Source: Polaromonas sp. UBA5171
GTDB lineage: Bacteria > Pseudomonadota > Gammaproteobacteria > Burkholderiales > Burkholderiaceae_C
DNA length: 17,231 nt
Reading direction: 5' to 3'
Assembly: GCA_002413395.1 (NCBI GenBank)
Contig: DHWX01000090.1
Span: forward strand, 1-17,231
Shown: positions 6,699 through 13,081 of the stretch, piece after piece
How the letters are laid out: every line of letters starts with the position of its first letter
Position numbering within the stretch: the stretch's first letter is position 1
Notes under the pieces: generated by a model
Seen by the model: only the letters and a program-made list of their open reading frames with translations
What the model was told of the DNA's origin: nothing
The model's database searches: none
Made by a program: the position numbers and the translations under genes

Positions 6699-7180
6699 GT
6701 ACCGCACCTCAGCCTTGCCAAAGCGGCCGTCGGCTGATGCACCAGAAGTGAGTGACTTTGCAACAATGGGATCGATGCCTGCCTCATGACAGGCCTGGAT
6801 TTCGGAATCTTTGAAGTAGCCCCGGTCCGCGATGGCTGTCAGTTCTTTCGTCCCCATCTCGCTGCGTGCCAGCTTGGCCACCGACGACAATTGATCTCTG
6901 TCAGAACCGACGTTGGTGACCACGTGCGCCACGATCAGGTGGTGTTTGGCATCTACCGCCGTCTGGACGTTGTAGCCCACGATGCCAGTACCCTGCGATT
7001 TCATGGCACGCGCATCTGGATCGGTCAGTGAGATCTGCTTGTCCGGTGTTGCCTGCAGTTGAACTTCGATCTCTTTGAGCTTTTGCATTTGCGCCCTGAG
7101 AGCAGCAATGTTGCCTTTCAGTCGCTCAGTCTTGAGAGCCGCCACCTTCGCCGAAACGTCGGTCACGATCCCGGAATCAC
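6699..7180 (-). pseudogene. IS1182-family transposase, internal fragment
   Basis: The minus-strand frame (open over 6639-7301) contains the middle of an IS1182-type DDE transposase: a coiled segment RLKGNIAALRAQMQKLK, then LTDPDARAMKSQGTGIVGYNVQTAVD, HHLIVAHVVTNVG, and IADRGYFKDSEIQACHEAGI, ending at DGRFGKAEVRY. The N-terminal DUF772 part and the C-terminal zinc-like part of the usual roughly 450-500 residue protein are missing. Similarity stops near 6699 on one side and near 7180 on the other. No terminal inverted repeats were found. It is a dead insertion-sequence core between the recombinase and a second gene remnant. Confidence 0.85.
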
Positions 7181-7198
7181 CGGTCACATTGAACCGGA

Positions 7199-7402
7199 AT
7201 ACCCACAACCTACAACGGGGAAGTTTTTCCCTTCGATTTGTTCGAAATGCGCGGTCTGGATGTCGCCATCGGTGACGACATGCTCGCCTGTCTGGATGCA
7301 TTGCGTTGGGCGAAGTCCGACCTCTACCAACTCGTGTCCGAGGGTGCCAAGCGCGTTGAAGCTGTCATCGAGGCGTGGGGGTTGAAGTGGCCGGATGCGT
7401 AG
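7199..7402 (+). pseudogene. C-terminal fragment of an unidentified protein
   Basis: A plus-strand frame opens right at the end of the transposase similarity and reads IPTTYNGEVFPFDLFEMRG, then LDVAIGDDMLACLDALRWAKSDLYQLV, and ends AWGLKWPDA at the TAG 7400-7402. The composition looks like genuine soluble protein, but the nearest in-frame stop upstream is at 7190 and the first ATG (7247) would give only 51 residues. It is most likely the 3' end of a gene cut by the IS1182 event. I do not recognise the family. Confidence 0.45.
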
Positions 7403-7510
7403 CAACGCGTAGTTGCAGCGGCTGGCTGGGTGAGACTCGTCTTGGTGCCTTATTTATTGGCACACCGTACCAGCTCACTGTCGACGCCGTATTCGGACCT
7501 TATCCAGGAA

Positions 7511-7544
7511 GTTATCAACTTAGGCCACAGGCCGCGGGGATAAC
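7511..7544. other. Nested inverted repeat in a gene-free gap
   Basis: Outer arms GTTATC (7511-7516) and GATAAC (7539-7544) enclose GGCC-ACA-GGCC. A second TTATCCAGG lies just upstream. The 222-base gap 7403-7624 otherwise shows nothing I can support. It could be the end of a lost element or a structured regulatory site. Confidence 0.25.
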
Positions 7545-7624
7545 AAAAGGGATCTACGTGGTGCGGCAGCAGAAACGTCACACAATGTTCGGTGCCAGGG
7601 CCGCGCTTGAAATCCGACTCGTCG

Positions 7625-9523
7625 TTATTTTTTCAGCGCTTTCGCAGCCCACACCAAGGCACCGCATTGCTCCCACAGTGGCTGGTGCTCCTCGACATAC
7701 CGCCAGGCCTCAAATGCACCCCCTCGGGTGACGCCCCAGCCATCGGGTTTCACCGGTTTTGGATTGGCCTTGAGTAGCATGGTGACCACCTTGGGATGGT
7801 CCCGCTTGGCCTGACGCAATGTTTCCTGCGTGGCGGGAAGATCACCCGTGCGGAATTGGGCCAGTGCTGTGTTGAGGTCCAGCGTGGGGGAGCCATCGTT
7901 CGGGTAACGCAGGTTTAGCGCCAGGGCGTCCTGATCCCTTCCATGGAGCACAAAGGCATGTGAGAGGTCGTAGCGCAAGCCATGGTTGTCGCCCGGATTC
8001 AGTTCCAGCACCAGCCAGCGCGCCAACGCCATGAAACGGTCCCATTTGCCTGCTTCCTTGCAGACATAGGCCAGATGGGCGATGGGGCGCAGCACGTGTC
8101 GGTTGTTGAATATCACCCAGGGTACGCGCACGGCAGGTTGGCCTTCCAGCAACAGACGCAGCAACTCAGCCGCGCGTTCTGCCAGCGGCACCAGCAGATT
8201 GTCGATAGCTGCCGTCACTTCCAGCGCGTCCACGGCCATCACCAAGTCGTCCAGCACCTCGAAGCTGTTCCACAAAGCGGGCTCACGCTGCAACAGGTCA
8301 AGCCAGGCGTCGGCGTTGCGCCAGACCTCGGGTGAGGCGTTTTGCACGGCAACGAGGGAAGGCTTTGTCTGGTCAAACAGCGCGCACCATTTTTCCTCCA
8401 GCTTGCGCAGGGACGCATTGGGTGCGACCTCCCCCATGAAGATCTCGGCATCACTTTCGGGGTCCGACTCATCTTGATGAACGGCCAGCGTGTGCGCTGG
8501 TCGAGGCGGCGGCGCGCTCTTGAACAGCGCCGCGAGTCGGCCCACGCCCGGAAACATGTCACGGGCCAGGTCGAACATGGCACCGGTTGGTTCATGCGCG
8601 AACGCCTGCAGTTTGGCGACCAGGTCGGCATAGGCGGGGTCGCGCAACTTGATGAAATGCTGGGCCCACCAGGCGGCGCGCTCAGAAGCGCGCTTCATTT
8701 GGTGCTCGCCCATCAGCAACGACACCTCCAGCATCGAGAGTGCCGGGTCGTTTGGATTGAACCGCTGCGCCTGCGTGAAGTCAGCCCACGCCTGGGCTGA
8801 GCGGCCCTTGTCGCTGTGCATGGTGGCGCGCCGCTGCAAGGCGGTTGACTTCAGGGCGTTGTCGCCTCGCTCCAGCACTTCGGTGATCCAGTATTCGCGG
8901 CGCTTGTGCCTGCCCTGATCCATCAAAGCCGCCATCAGCTCGTCAAAGATGGGTTCCAGCTTGCCGCTCAAGGCTTTGGGCGGGGCAAAGAAGGGTTCCA
9001 GCAAGGCGATGACGCGCTTGTATTTCCCCTCCTCGATCCACTGGTGGGCGGTATCGGCCACGGCATCGAGCGACGGGTGCCCGTTTTCTGCCAACTCGGC
9101 CAAGCGGTTGACGGGGTAGGCGTCGAGCACGAAGCGCAGCATATTGAGTCGCGGGAAAATGCCCGACGCCATGCGCTCGCAGCAATGCTTGAATTTGCGC
9201 CCGCTGCCGCACCAACAGGGGTCATTGCGGCCTGGGCGCTTGATGGGCTGTGGCGTCCATTGGTGAGACGGAATCGGAAACTGGTTCCAGATCTGTACCC
9301 CCAGAGCGCGCATCATGTTGGGGACATCGGCAGGGTCAGCCGCTCCAGCCACCAAGCCCGGCAGCATGTGGTGGCCAAATTTTTCGGCCCAGTCCAGAAA
9401 CTCCTCATCTGTCGCGCCGCGGTAGACCATCGTGCCAGCAACATGCAGGAAGCTGCGCCACTGGTCCTCGGTCGCAGGTCCGCCGCCGTCCTTTGGGTCA
9501 GATGAGTTGTCGGAAGGATTCAT
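7625..9523 (-). CDS. SEC-C metal-binding protein with TPR-like helical body (632 aa)
   Basis: Residues about 97-115 carry the SEC-C zinc motif, PGRNDPCWCGSGRKFKHCC, with ligands Cys103, Cys105, His113 and Cys114. This motif occurs at the end of SecA and as a stand-alone module in many proteins. The rest is a long alpha-helical repeat region, with TPR-like segments (for example AWADFTQAQRFNPNDPALSMLEVSLLMG). The start is set at the ATG at 9523, with GGAG about 12 bases upstream. An earlier start at 9664 would add a low-complexity stretch that reaches almost to the divergent gene. It is unlike its TA neighbours and may be older chromosomal or element cargo. The molecular role is unknown. Confidence 0.85.
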   Translation of the reverse strand: MNPSDNSSDPKDGGGPATEDQWRSFLHVAGTMVYRGATDEEFLDWAEKFGHHMLPGLVAGAADPADVPNMMRALGVQIWNQFPIPSHQWTPQPIKRPGRNDPCWCGSGRKFKHCCERMASGIFPRLNMLRFVLDAYPVNRLAELAENGHPSLDAVADTAHQWIEEGKYKRVIALLEPFFAPPKALSGKLEPIFDELMAALMDQGRHKRREYWITEVLERGDNALKSTALQRRATMHSDKGRSAQAWADFTQAQRFNPNDPALSMLEVSLLMGEHQMKRASERAAWWAQHFIKLRDPAYADLVAKLQAFAHEPTGAMFDLARDMFPGVGRLAALFKSAPPPRPAHTLAVHQDESDPESDAEIFMGEVAPNASLRKLEEKWCALFDQTKPSLVAVQNASPEVWRNADAWLDLLQREPALWNSFEVLDDLVMAVDALEVTAAIDNLLVPLAERAAELLRLLLEGQPAVRVPWVIFNNRHVLRPIAHLAYVCKEAGKWDRFMALARWLVLELNPGDNHGLRYDLSHAFVLHGRDQDALALNLRYPNDGSPTLDLNTALAQFRTGDLPATQETLRQAKRDHPKVVTMLLKANPKPVKPDGWGVTRGGAFEAWRYVEEHQPLWEQCGALVWAAKALKK

Positions 9524-9677
9524 GGGACGAGGCTCCAGGGTTTTGGTGCGGGATATTTTCGCTGCAGGCGCAGGTGGGCAAAGAAGCAGGGGATGAAGTG
9601 GCGCGTCGCTGCGTGAATGGTGCGCTGCTCGAGCGACGCCATAGGTTCTCAACAAATGAGCCAACTACAATTCCTTC

Positions 9678-9950
9678 ATGTCAAAACCTGTCGCCAAAAC
9701 AAGAATTCTCGACGATGGACTGCGCTACCGGTCCAAAGTGCCAGGCACGCCGTTCAAGGGGGCCGAGCATTTCAGTAAATCAACGATGTCGTGCTTCTTG
9801 TGCGGGGCCCACCGGGTTCGCTCGACGATGACGATGCGCAAATTCATCGGGAAGTCGCAGGCCGTTTGTGCCCCGTCGTGCAAGGCAGCGAGTGCGGCTC
9901 TTGATTTGGGGGCGGTAAACCCTTTGTCTGGTCCGTCCGTAGCCGCATGA
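9678..9950 (+). CDS. Small conserved-looking protein with Cys pairs, unknown
   Basis: A 90-residue protein begins MSKPVAKTRILDDGLRYRSK. It has a CFLCG pair near residue 39 and a CAPSC pair near residue 64, which could form a small zinc-binding fold. It is transcribed divergently from the SEC-C gene and lies 59 bases upstream of tag on the same strand. No strong Shine-Dalgarno precedes the ATG. I do not know the family. The balanced composition and Cys spacing favour a real gene. Confidence 0.6.
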   Translation: MSKPVAKTRILDDGLRYRSKVPGTPFKGAEHFSKSTMSCFLCGAHRVRSTMTMRKFIGKSQAVCAPSCKAASAALDLGAVNPLSGPSVAA

Positions 9951-10009
9951 TGGGGATGCCATGGCGCCGAAGATAGGACTGCTGCTTCAAACCGGCCCGA
10001 AAATCCATC

Positions 10010-10672
10010 ATGCTCGACGACAACACCGCCCCAACCGGCCTCTTTACCGATGACAGTCTCGTCACGCGCTGCGTGTGGTGCCGCGCAACGCCAGAATATC
10101 AGAGGTATCACGACCATGAATGGGGTATGCCCGCCAGTGACGACCGGCGCTTGTTCGAGAAGATTTGTCTGGAAGGGTTTCAGGCGGGCTTGAGTTGGCT
10201 GACCATCCTGAAAAAACGCGAAGCCTTCCGATTGGCCTTCGCCGGTTTCGACATGAATGCAGTTGCTGCCTTTGATGATGCCGACATCAAGCGCCTTCTG
10301 TTGGACGCTGGCATTGTTCGCCATCGCGGCAAGATTGCTTCGACAATCAACAATGCCCAGCGCGCACAGGAGGTGCGTCGTGAATTCGGCACGCTTGCAG
10401 CCTATTTCTGGCAGTTTGAACCGCAATTGGAGACAAGGCCAGGTCAGATCACACACCAGACCTTGAGTGGCATGACCACCTCTGCACAGTCGATTTCCAT
10501 GTCGAAGGATCTGCGAAAGCGGGGGTGGAGTTTTGTGGGGCCCACCACCATGTATGCGTTCATGCAGGCGATGGGGTTGGTGAATGATCACATTCTGGGA
10601 TGTGCCGCTCGGGGGAGGGCGTCTGCCTCGCGCTCCGAGTTCAAATCACCCGCGGTGACTTCGGCTTGTTAA
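10010..10672 (+). CDS. tag: DNA-3-methyladenine glycosylase I
   Basis: This base-excision repair enzyme removes 3-methyladenine from alkylated DNA. All Tag landmarks are present: RCVWC, YHDHEWGMP, LFEKICLEGFQAGLSWLTIL, KRGWSFVGPTT, and FMQAMGLVNDH. The zinc ligands by comparison with E. coli Tag are Cys21, His34, His194 and Cys198, with the same spacings (13 and 4 residues). Glu55 matches the catalytic-site Glu38 and Tyr33 matches Tyr16. The 220-residue length exceeds the E. coli enzyme because of about 16 extra N-terminal residues and an unrelated 20-residue tail after Cys198. The start is ATG 10010 without a strong Shine-Dalgarno. It converges with higA. Confidence 0.95.
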   Translation: MLDDNTAPTGLFTDDSLVTRCVWCRATPEYQRYHDHEWGMPASDDRRLFEKICLEGFQAGLSWLTILKKREAFRLAFAGFDMNAVAAFDDADIKRLLLDAGIVRHRGKIASTINNAQRAQEVRREFGTLAAYFWQFEPQLETRPGQITHQTLSGMTTSAQSISMSKDLRKRGWSFVGPTTMYAFMQAMGLVNDHILGCAARGRASASRSEFKSPAVTSAC

Positions 10673-10741
10673 ACGTTGGCTCAGTGACGGTCGTAGTGGC
10701 TCCAAGCGGTCGTCGATAGCTCCTCAGTTGGCACAACAACA

Positions 10742-10777
10742 CCCGCCAGATCGTTGATCTGCCGTAACAGCGGCGGG
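10742..10777. terminator. Nested hairpin between convergent tag and higA
   Basis: Outer arms CCCGCC (10742-10747) and GGCGGG (10772-10777) enclose CAGATC-GTT-GATCTG. It lies between two convergent gene ends, where a bidirectional terminator is expected. No long T-run is present (only ATATTT beyond on the plus side), so the terminator role is tentative. Confidence 0.35.
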
Positions 10778-10782
10778 CATAT

Positions 10783-11166
10783 TTACGCCAATTCGGCCAG
10801 CAATTCGGGGTGACGGCTAACCAACTTGAGTAAACTTTGCGCGGCGCCACTGGGCACTTTTCGTCCCTGCTCCCATTCTTGCAAGGTGCGCACCGACACC
10901 CCAGTGGCCCGGGCAAACTCCGATTGCGACAAACCCGATTGCGTGCGAGCGGCCATCAATTGCCACTGCGGACCCACCATCACCTCTTGCTTGTGTATCG
11001 CGCCGCCAGCCAAGGTCACAGTGCGACGAACGCTTCCGTCGGGCAAAGGCTCAAAGGTGGTTGTCCGCGCCGCCTTGCCGGCCTTTAGTTCTTGCACCGC
11101 CTGGAGCAGCTCGGCACCAATGTCGCGTTTGGCGTCGCGCGCCTTGAGTTGTTCTTCAGTCATCAT
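10783..11166 (-). CDS. higA: HigA-like helix-turn-helix antitoxin
   Basis: This is the antitoxin of a toxin-first TA pair, about 127 residues. The C-terminal third is an XRE-type helix-turn-helix (RTQSGLSQSEFARATGVSVRTLQEWEQGRKVP), which should bind the operator at 11484-11504. The N-terminal half contacts the toxin. The start is taken as ATG 11166 (a second ATG at 11163 follows), because a GGAGG Shine-Dalgarno lies about 9 bases upstream. A TTG at 11172 is less likely. It overlaps the toxin gene by 11 bases, so translation is coupled. It is complete and ends in the convergent space with tag. Confidence 0.88.
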   Translation of the reverse strand: MMTEEQLKARDAKRDIGAELLQAVQELKAGKAARTTTFEPLPDGSVRRTVTLAGGAIHKQEVMVGPQWQLMAARTQSGLSQSEFARATGVSVRTLQEWEQGRKVPSGAAQSLLKLVSRHPELLAELA

Positions 11167-11476
11167 GGTCAAGTGCCTCCTTCAATTGCTTCAACAATGC
11201 ACCGGGGATGCTGGCGCGAACGCTTTTCGCATAAATCACCAGCAGCAAAATTTGCCCTGCCGCGTTGCGCGTGCAGTAGCACACCCGAACCCCGCCAGAC
11301 TTGCCAGCGCCAGCCCGAGCCCAGCGCACCTTACGCACGCCGCCCGAGCCCTTGACGACATCGCCCGCTTCGGGGTGCTCCAATAAAAATTGCTGAAAGG
11401 CGGTGTAGTCGTCCTCACTCAAGTAGTCGTACACCATTTTGGCAAACAGACTGGACTCGATGAACTCATAGTGCAT
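11156..11476 (-). CDS. higB: HigB/RelE-family toxin
   Basis: This 106-residue toxin matches the RelE-like HigB group by GDVVKGSGGVRKVRWARAG, then GKSGGVRVCYC, and ILLLVIYAKS near the C-terminus. Such proteins cleave ribosome-bound mRNA. The gene is first in the operon, ahead of higA, the usual order for higBA and opposite to ccdAB. The ATG at 11476 follows TATAAT-TCCGGGC directly. A perfect -10 hexamer 7 bases before the start codon, with no Shine-Dalgarno, implies a leaderless transcript. The toxin appears intact. Confidence 0.88.
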   Translation of the reverse strand: MHYEFIESSLFAKMVYDYLSEDDYTAFQQFLLEHPEAGDVVKGSGGVRKVRWARAGAGKSGGVRVCYCTRNAAGQILLLVIYAKSVRASIPGALLKQLKEALDHDD

Positions 11477-11483
11477 GCCCGGA

Positions 11484-11504
11484 ATTATACGCTTTAAGCG
11501 TATA
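11484..11504 (-). promoter_or_regulatory. higBA -10 box and palindromic operator
   Basis: A perfect inverted repeat, arms TATACGCTT and AAGCGTATA around one T (11486-11504), overlaps a consensus TATAAT -10 on the minus strand (11489-11484). A repressor bound here would block RNA polymerase. The half-site TATACGC is the same as in the ccdAB operator at 484-504. Confidence 0.65.
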
Positions 11505-11511
11505 GACTTGT

Positions 11512-11573
11512 ACTATATGGGTGCCCGTTGCCAGGACCGATCCGCGGTGGCGAGGGGTTCGGGGGCAGTCAGG
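11512..11573 (+). pseudogene. Internal remnant of a related tyrosine recombinase
   Basis: In one plus frame this stretch reads VPVARTDPRWRGVRGQSG. The large recombinase has VPVPRTDPLWRGFRGQPG at residues 387-404. About 14 of 18 residues are identical, while the DNA differs at roughly one base in five. Similarity ends abruptly after GQSG and little extends upstream beyond the TIWV residues. It fills the space between the higBA operator and the hipB operators. Confidence 0.7.
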
Positions 11574-11606
11574 AACCGCGCTGGCGCCTTGTGCTATCTG
11601 ACAAAT

Positions 11607-11644
11607 TATCCAATATATGGATATTCGGCATTTACATGCCGAAT
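11607..11644 (+). promoter_or_regulatory. HipB-type operators
   Basis: TATCC-AATATAT-GGATA (11607-11623) is close to the E. coli HipB operator form (TATCC, 8 bases, GGATA), with a 7-base spacer. Directly next to it, arms ATTCGGCAT (11623-11631) and ATGCCGAAT (11636-11644) form a second, perfect inverted repeat. Both lie upstream of the hipB remnant and are intact although the gene is not. Confidence 0.55.
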
Positions 11645-11679
11645 GCGTAAAGTACAAATATGCACTGGATGAATACGAC

Positions 11680-11790
11680 ATGAAGCAGACAATCACCACC
11701 CCTGAGCAGTTGAGCCTCATCCTGCAGTCGGCTGGCAAGCGGGGTGGGCTGACTCAGTCGGATATGGCGAGTTTTATCGATCTGAGCCAG
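11680..11790 (+). pseudogene. hipB: Truncated HipB-family antitoxin
   Basis: The frame from ATG 11680 reads MKQTITTPEQLSLILQSAGK, then RGGLTQSDMASFIDLSQ. This is the start of a HipB-type XRE helix-turn-helix antitoxin (TTPEQL, then GLTQ for the first helices, then LSQ of the recognition helix). After LSQ (about 11790) homology stops and the frame runs on to 11865 as unrelated sequence. The remaining HTH, the C-terminus and any hipA kinase gene are missing. The break falls next to the 3' end of the minus-strand unknown gene, which overlaps it. The operators upstream are intact. Confidence 0.72.
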
Positions 11791-12217
11791 GCGATCGCTC
11801 AAGGCCATCTGAGCCAAATACTGCGTCCAGTTTTTCCGCCGCCATCGTTCTTTGCCGGGTCATGATCGCCTCCACCCGCCCCGTGATCGCGGACATATCC
11901 GCGTCTTTGGTTTCTCTCCTGATTTCGGCCAACAGAAGGGTATGTTCGCTCATGCGTTGTTGGCAAAAGTCCTTGCGTTCCGCCTTGATCTTGTTGAAAT
12001 AGCCGCGGACTGACGAACTCTTAAGGTTGAAGCCGCACGCGGCCAATAAGCCGGCAATTTGTTCAAAGGAAAAACCCTTATTTCTTAAAATAAAGAGGTA
12101 AGGCATTAGCCCTTCGAAGGCCTGCCGCTGGGTCTGGTTTTCGGGGACGCTCAAGAACGCGGCGGCTTTCAACACTTCTTCGGCAGTCGAAAAATCCTGG
12201 GCTGGCAGCCGTTGCAA
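11774..12217 (-). CDS. Unknown protein, possible DNA-binding (about 147 aa)
   Basis: I do not recognise the family with certainty. The body is helical: VPENQTQRQAFEGLMPYLFILRNKG, then FSFEQIAGLLAACGFNLKSSSVRGYF, a helix-turn-helix-like stretch near residues 50-75, followed by a long charged helix (KAERKDFCQQRMSEHTLLLAEIRRETK) that may be a coiled coil. The start is unclear. No ATG exists before residue 33; TTG 12217 is possible, and the frame stays open up to 12259, through a tandem-repeat block. The 5' end may be damaged by the repeat expansion. The 3' end overlaps the hipB remnant, so it may also be truncated. It could be a plasmid maintenance or replication accessory protein, but that is a guess. 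Confidence 0.6.
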   Translation of the reverse strand: MQRLPAQDFSTAEEVLKAAAFLSVPENQTQRQAFEGLMPYLFILRNKGFSFEQIAGLLAACGFNLKSSSVRGYFNKIKAERKDFCQQRMSEHTLLLAEIRRETKDADMSAITGRVEAIMTRQRTMAAEKLDAVFGSDGLERSPGSDR

Positions 12218-12218
12218 C

Positions 12219-12320
12219 GCCAGCCGTGTCGCTTCGACCTTCAGCCTCCAGTGAACCTATTCGCCAGCCGTGTCGCTTCGAGTGTGAGCCTCCAGTGAAC
12301 CTCCAGTGAACCTCCAGTGA
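12219..12320. repeat. Nested tandem repeats (44-bp unit and 11-bp CCTCCAGTGAA units)
   Basis: GCCAGCCGTGTCGCTTCGA occurs at 12219-12237 and again at 12263-12281, each followed by 5 variable bases and AGCCTCCAGTGAACC, a 44-base period. From 12289 the unit CCTCCAGTGAA is repeated head to tail three times (12289-12299, 12300-12310, and 12311-12320 with the last base changed). A further CTCCAGTGAA is at 12601-12610, and a looser CCAGTGGTGAACC is at 12333-12345. The block sits directly upstream of the minus-strand unknown gene. Iteron-like binding sites or simple slippage expansion are both possible. Confidence 0.8.
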
Positions 12321-12680
12321 GACTATGGTGAGCCAGTGGTGAACCCGTGGTATTAATAGCCGAACCAACAAGGACAGGATGCCAGATGTGTGTCCAACGA
12401 CACAATCTGATTTTTCGCCCGCTAGGTCGGTTCCCGCCCGTCGCAGTCAACTCAGGGCTTCGCCCCGAGACCTGTTTGAAAATTCTCCTCCCGGCTTTCA
12501 GGGGGTAGTTCGTCGCCGCGCCAGTTTGCCGGGATGTCGACCAACTGCAACGCCCCTTGATGGCCTTTCTTATTGGCAAAAGCGCTTGCTCGGCACTGAA
12601 CTCCAGTGAAGCGTGTTGGGCCATCTGTCCAGCCGAGTGCTTCGCCGCCACTCTATTCAGAGCGACCAGCCAAACAGGCT
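12321..12680. other. Stretch without a supported gene
   Basis: No frame here convinces me. A minus-strand frame (12241-12651) is open and its first half, MAAKHSAGQMAQHASLEFSA onward, has acceptable composition. Its second half runs into the tandem repeats, and it has no Shine-Dalgarno or recognised motif. It may be a decayed gene. Confidence 0.4.
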
Positions 12681-12983
12681 CGGACTTTGGTCATTACCGT
12701 CGGAGAACGCCAGCGTGGTGAAGATGAAACCCGGGTCTGGCTTCCCTCGGTCGCGGCGATGGCGGTGGCCTATTAAGGCGAAACATGGCTTTGCTCAAAG
12801 CCGTCCGTGAGCAACAGCCGGACTCCATGGATACGTTGGCCAAGGTGGTTGGCAAGCAGGCCCCCCAATGTGTCGCGTTCGCTGCACACCATGGCGGAGT
12901 ACCGATTGGTCAAATTCATCAAGACCGGCCGTACTGTGATGCCGCAGGCAACGTTCGAGCATTTTTCAGTGCAGTTCTGCTGA
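12681..12983 (+). pseudogene. Frameshifted winged-helix antitoxin-like regulator
   Basis: Three segments in two frames rebuild one protein of the HVO_A0114-like winged-helix group. Segment 1 (12684-12773) is TLVITVGERQRGEDETRVW, then LPSVAAMA. Segment 2 (from 12785) is MALLKAVREQQPDSMDTLAK, then VVGKQAP. Segment 3 (12867-12983) is NVSRSLHTMAEYRLVKFIKT, then GRTVMPQATFEHFSVQFC and a stop. The first shift lies near 12770-12784. The second is one extra C in the run of six at 12861-12866. Segments 1 and 3 share a frame, so the two shifts cancel. Proteins of this type are often antitoxins or regulators beside small toxins. No start codon for segment 1 is evident. Confidence 0.72.
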
Positions 12984-13008
12984 GCATTGGCGCGTATTAA
13001 AATAAAAC

Positions 13009-13045
13009 CTGTTTTTTTTAATTAACAGAAAACGCTAATTAAGCG
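13009..13045. promoter_or_regulatory. AT-rich region with inverted repeats upstream of fic
   Basis: Arms CTGTT (13009-13013) and AACAG (13024-13028) enclose an A/T run, and CGCT-AATTA-AGCG (13033-13045) follows. This is the only strongly AT-rich stretch (about 12995-13050) near the mobilisation genes. It may hold the fic promoter. A transfer origin here is possible but no nic consensus is seen. Confidence 0.35.
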
Positions 13046-13081
13046 AACTTAAGCAACACCACGAACCACCTGAAGCGCGCC

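Noticed and set aside
10600..10672. tRNA-like T-loop GTTCAAATC at the end of tag
   Set aside because: The flanking bases do not pair as a T-stem and no acceptor or anticodon arm can be folded; the stretch is in-frame coding sequence of tag.
12219..12320. Possible CRISPR array
   Set aside because: The repeat units (44 and 11 bases) are contiguous, without unique spacers of constant length, and no cas genes are present.
13009..13081. oriT
   Set aside because: The AT-rich repeats are in a plausible place but no nic consensus of MOBP systems could be read there or at 14285-14336.
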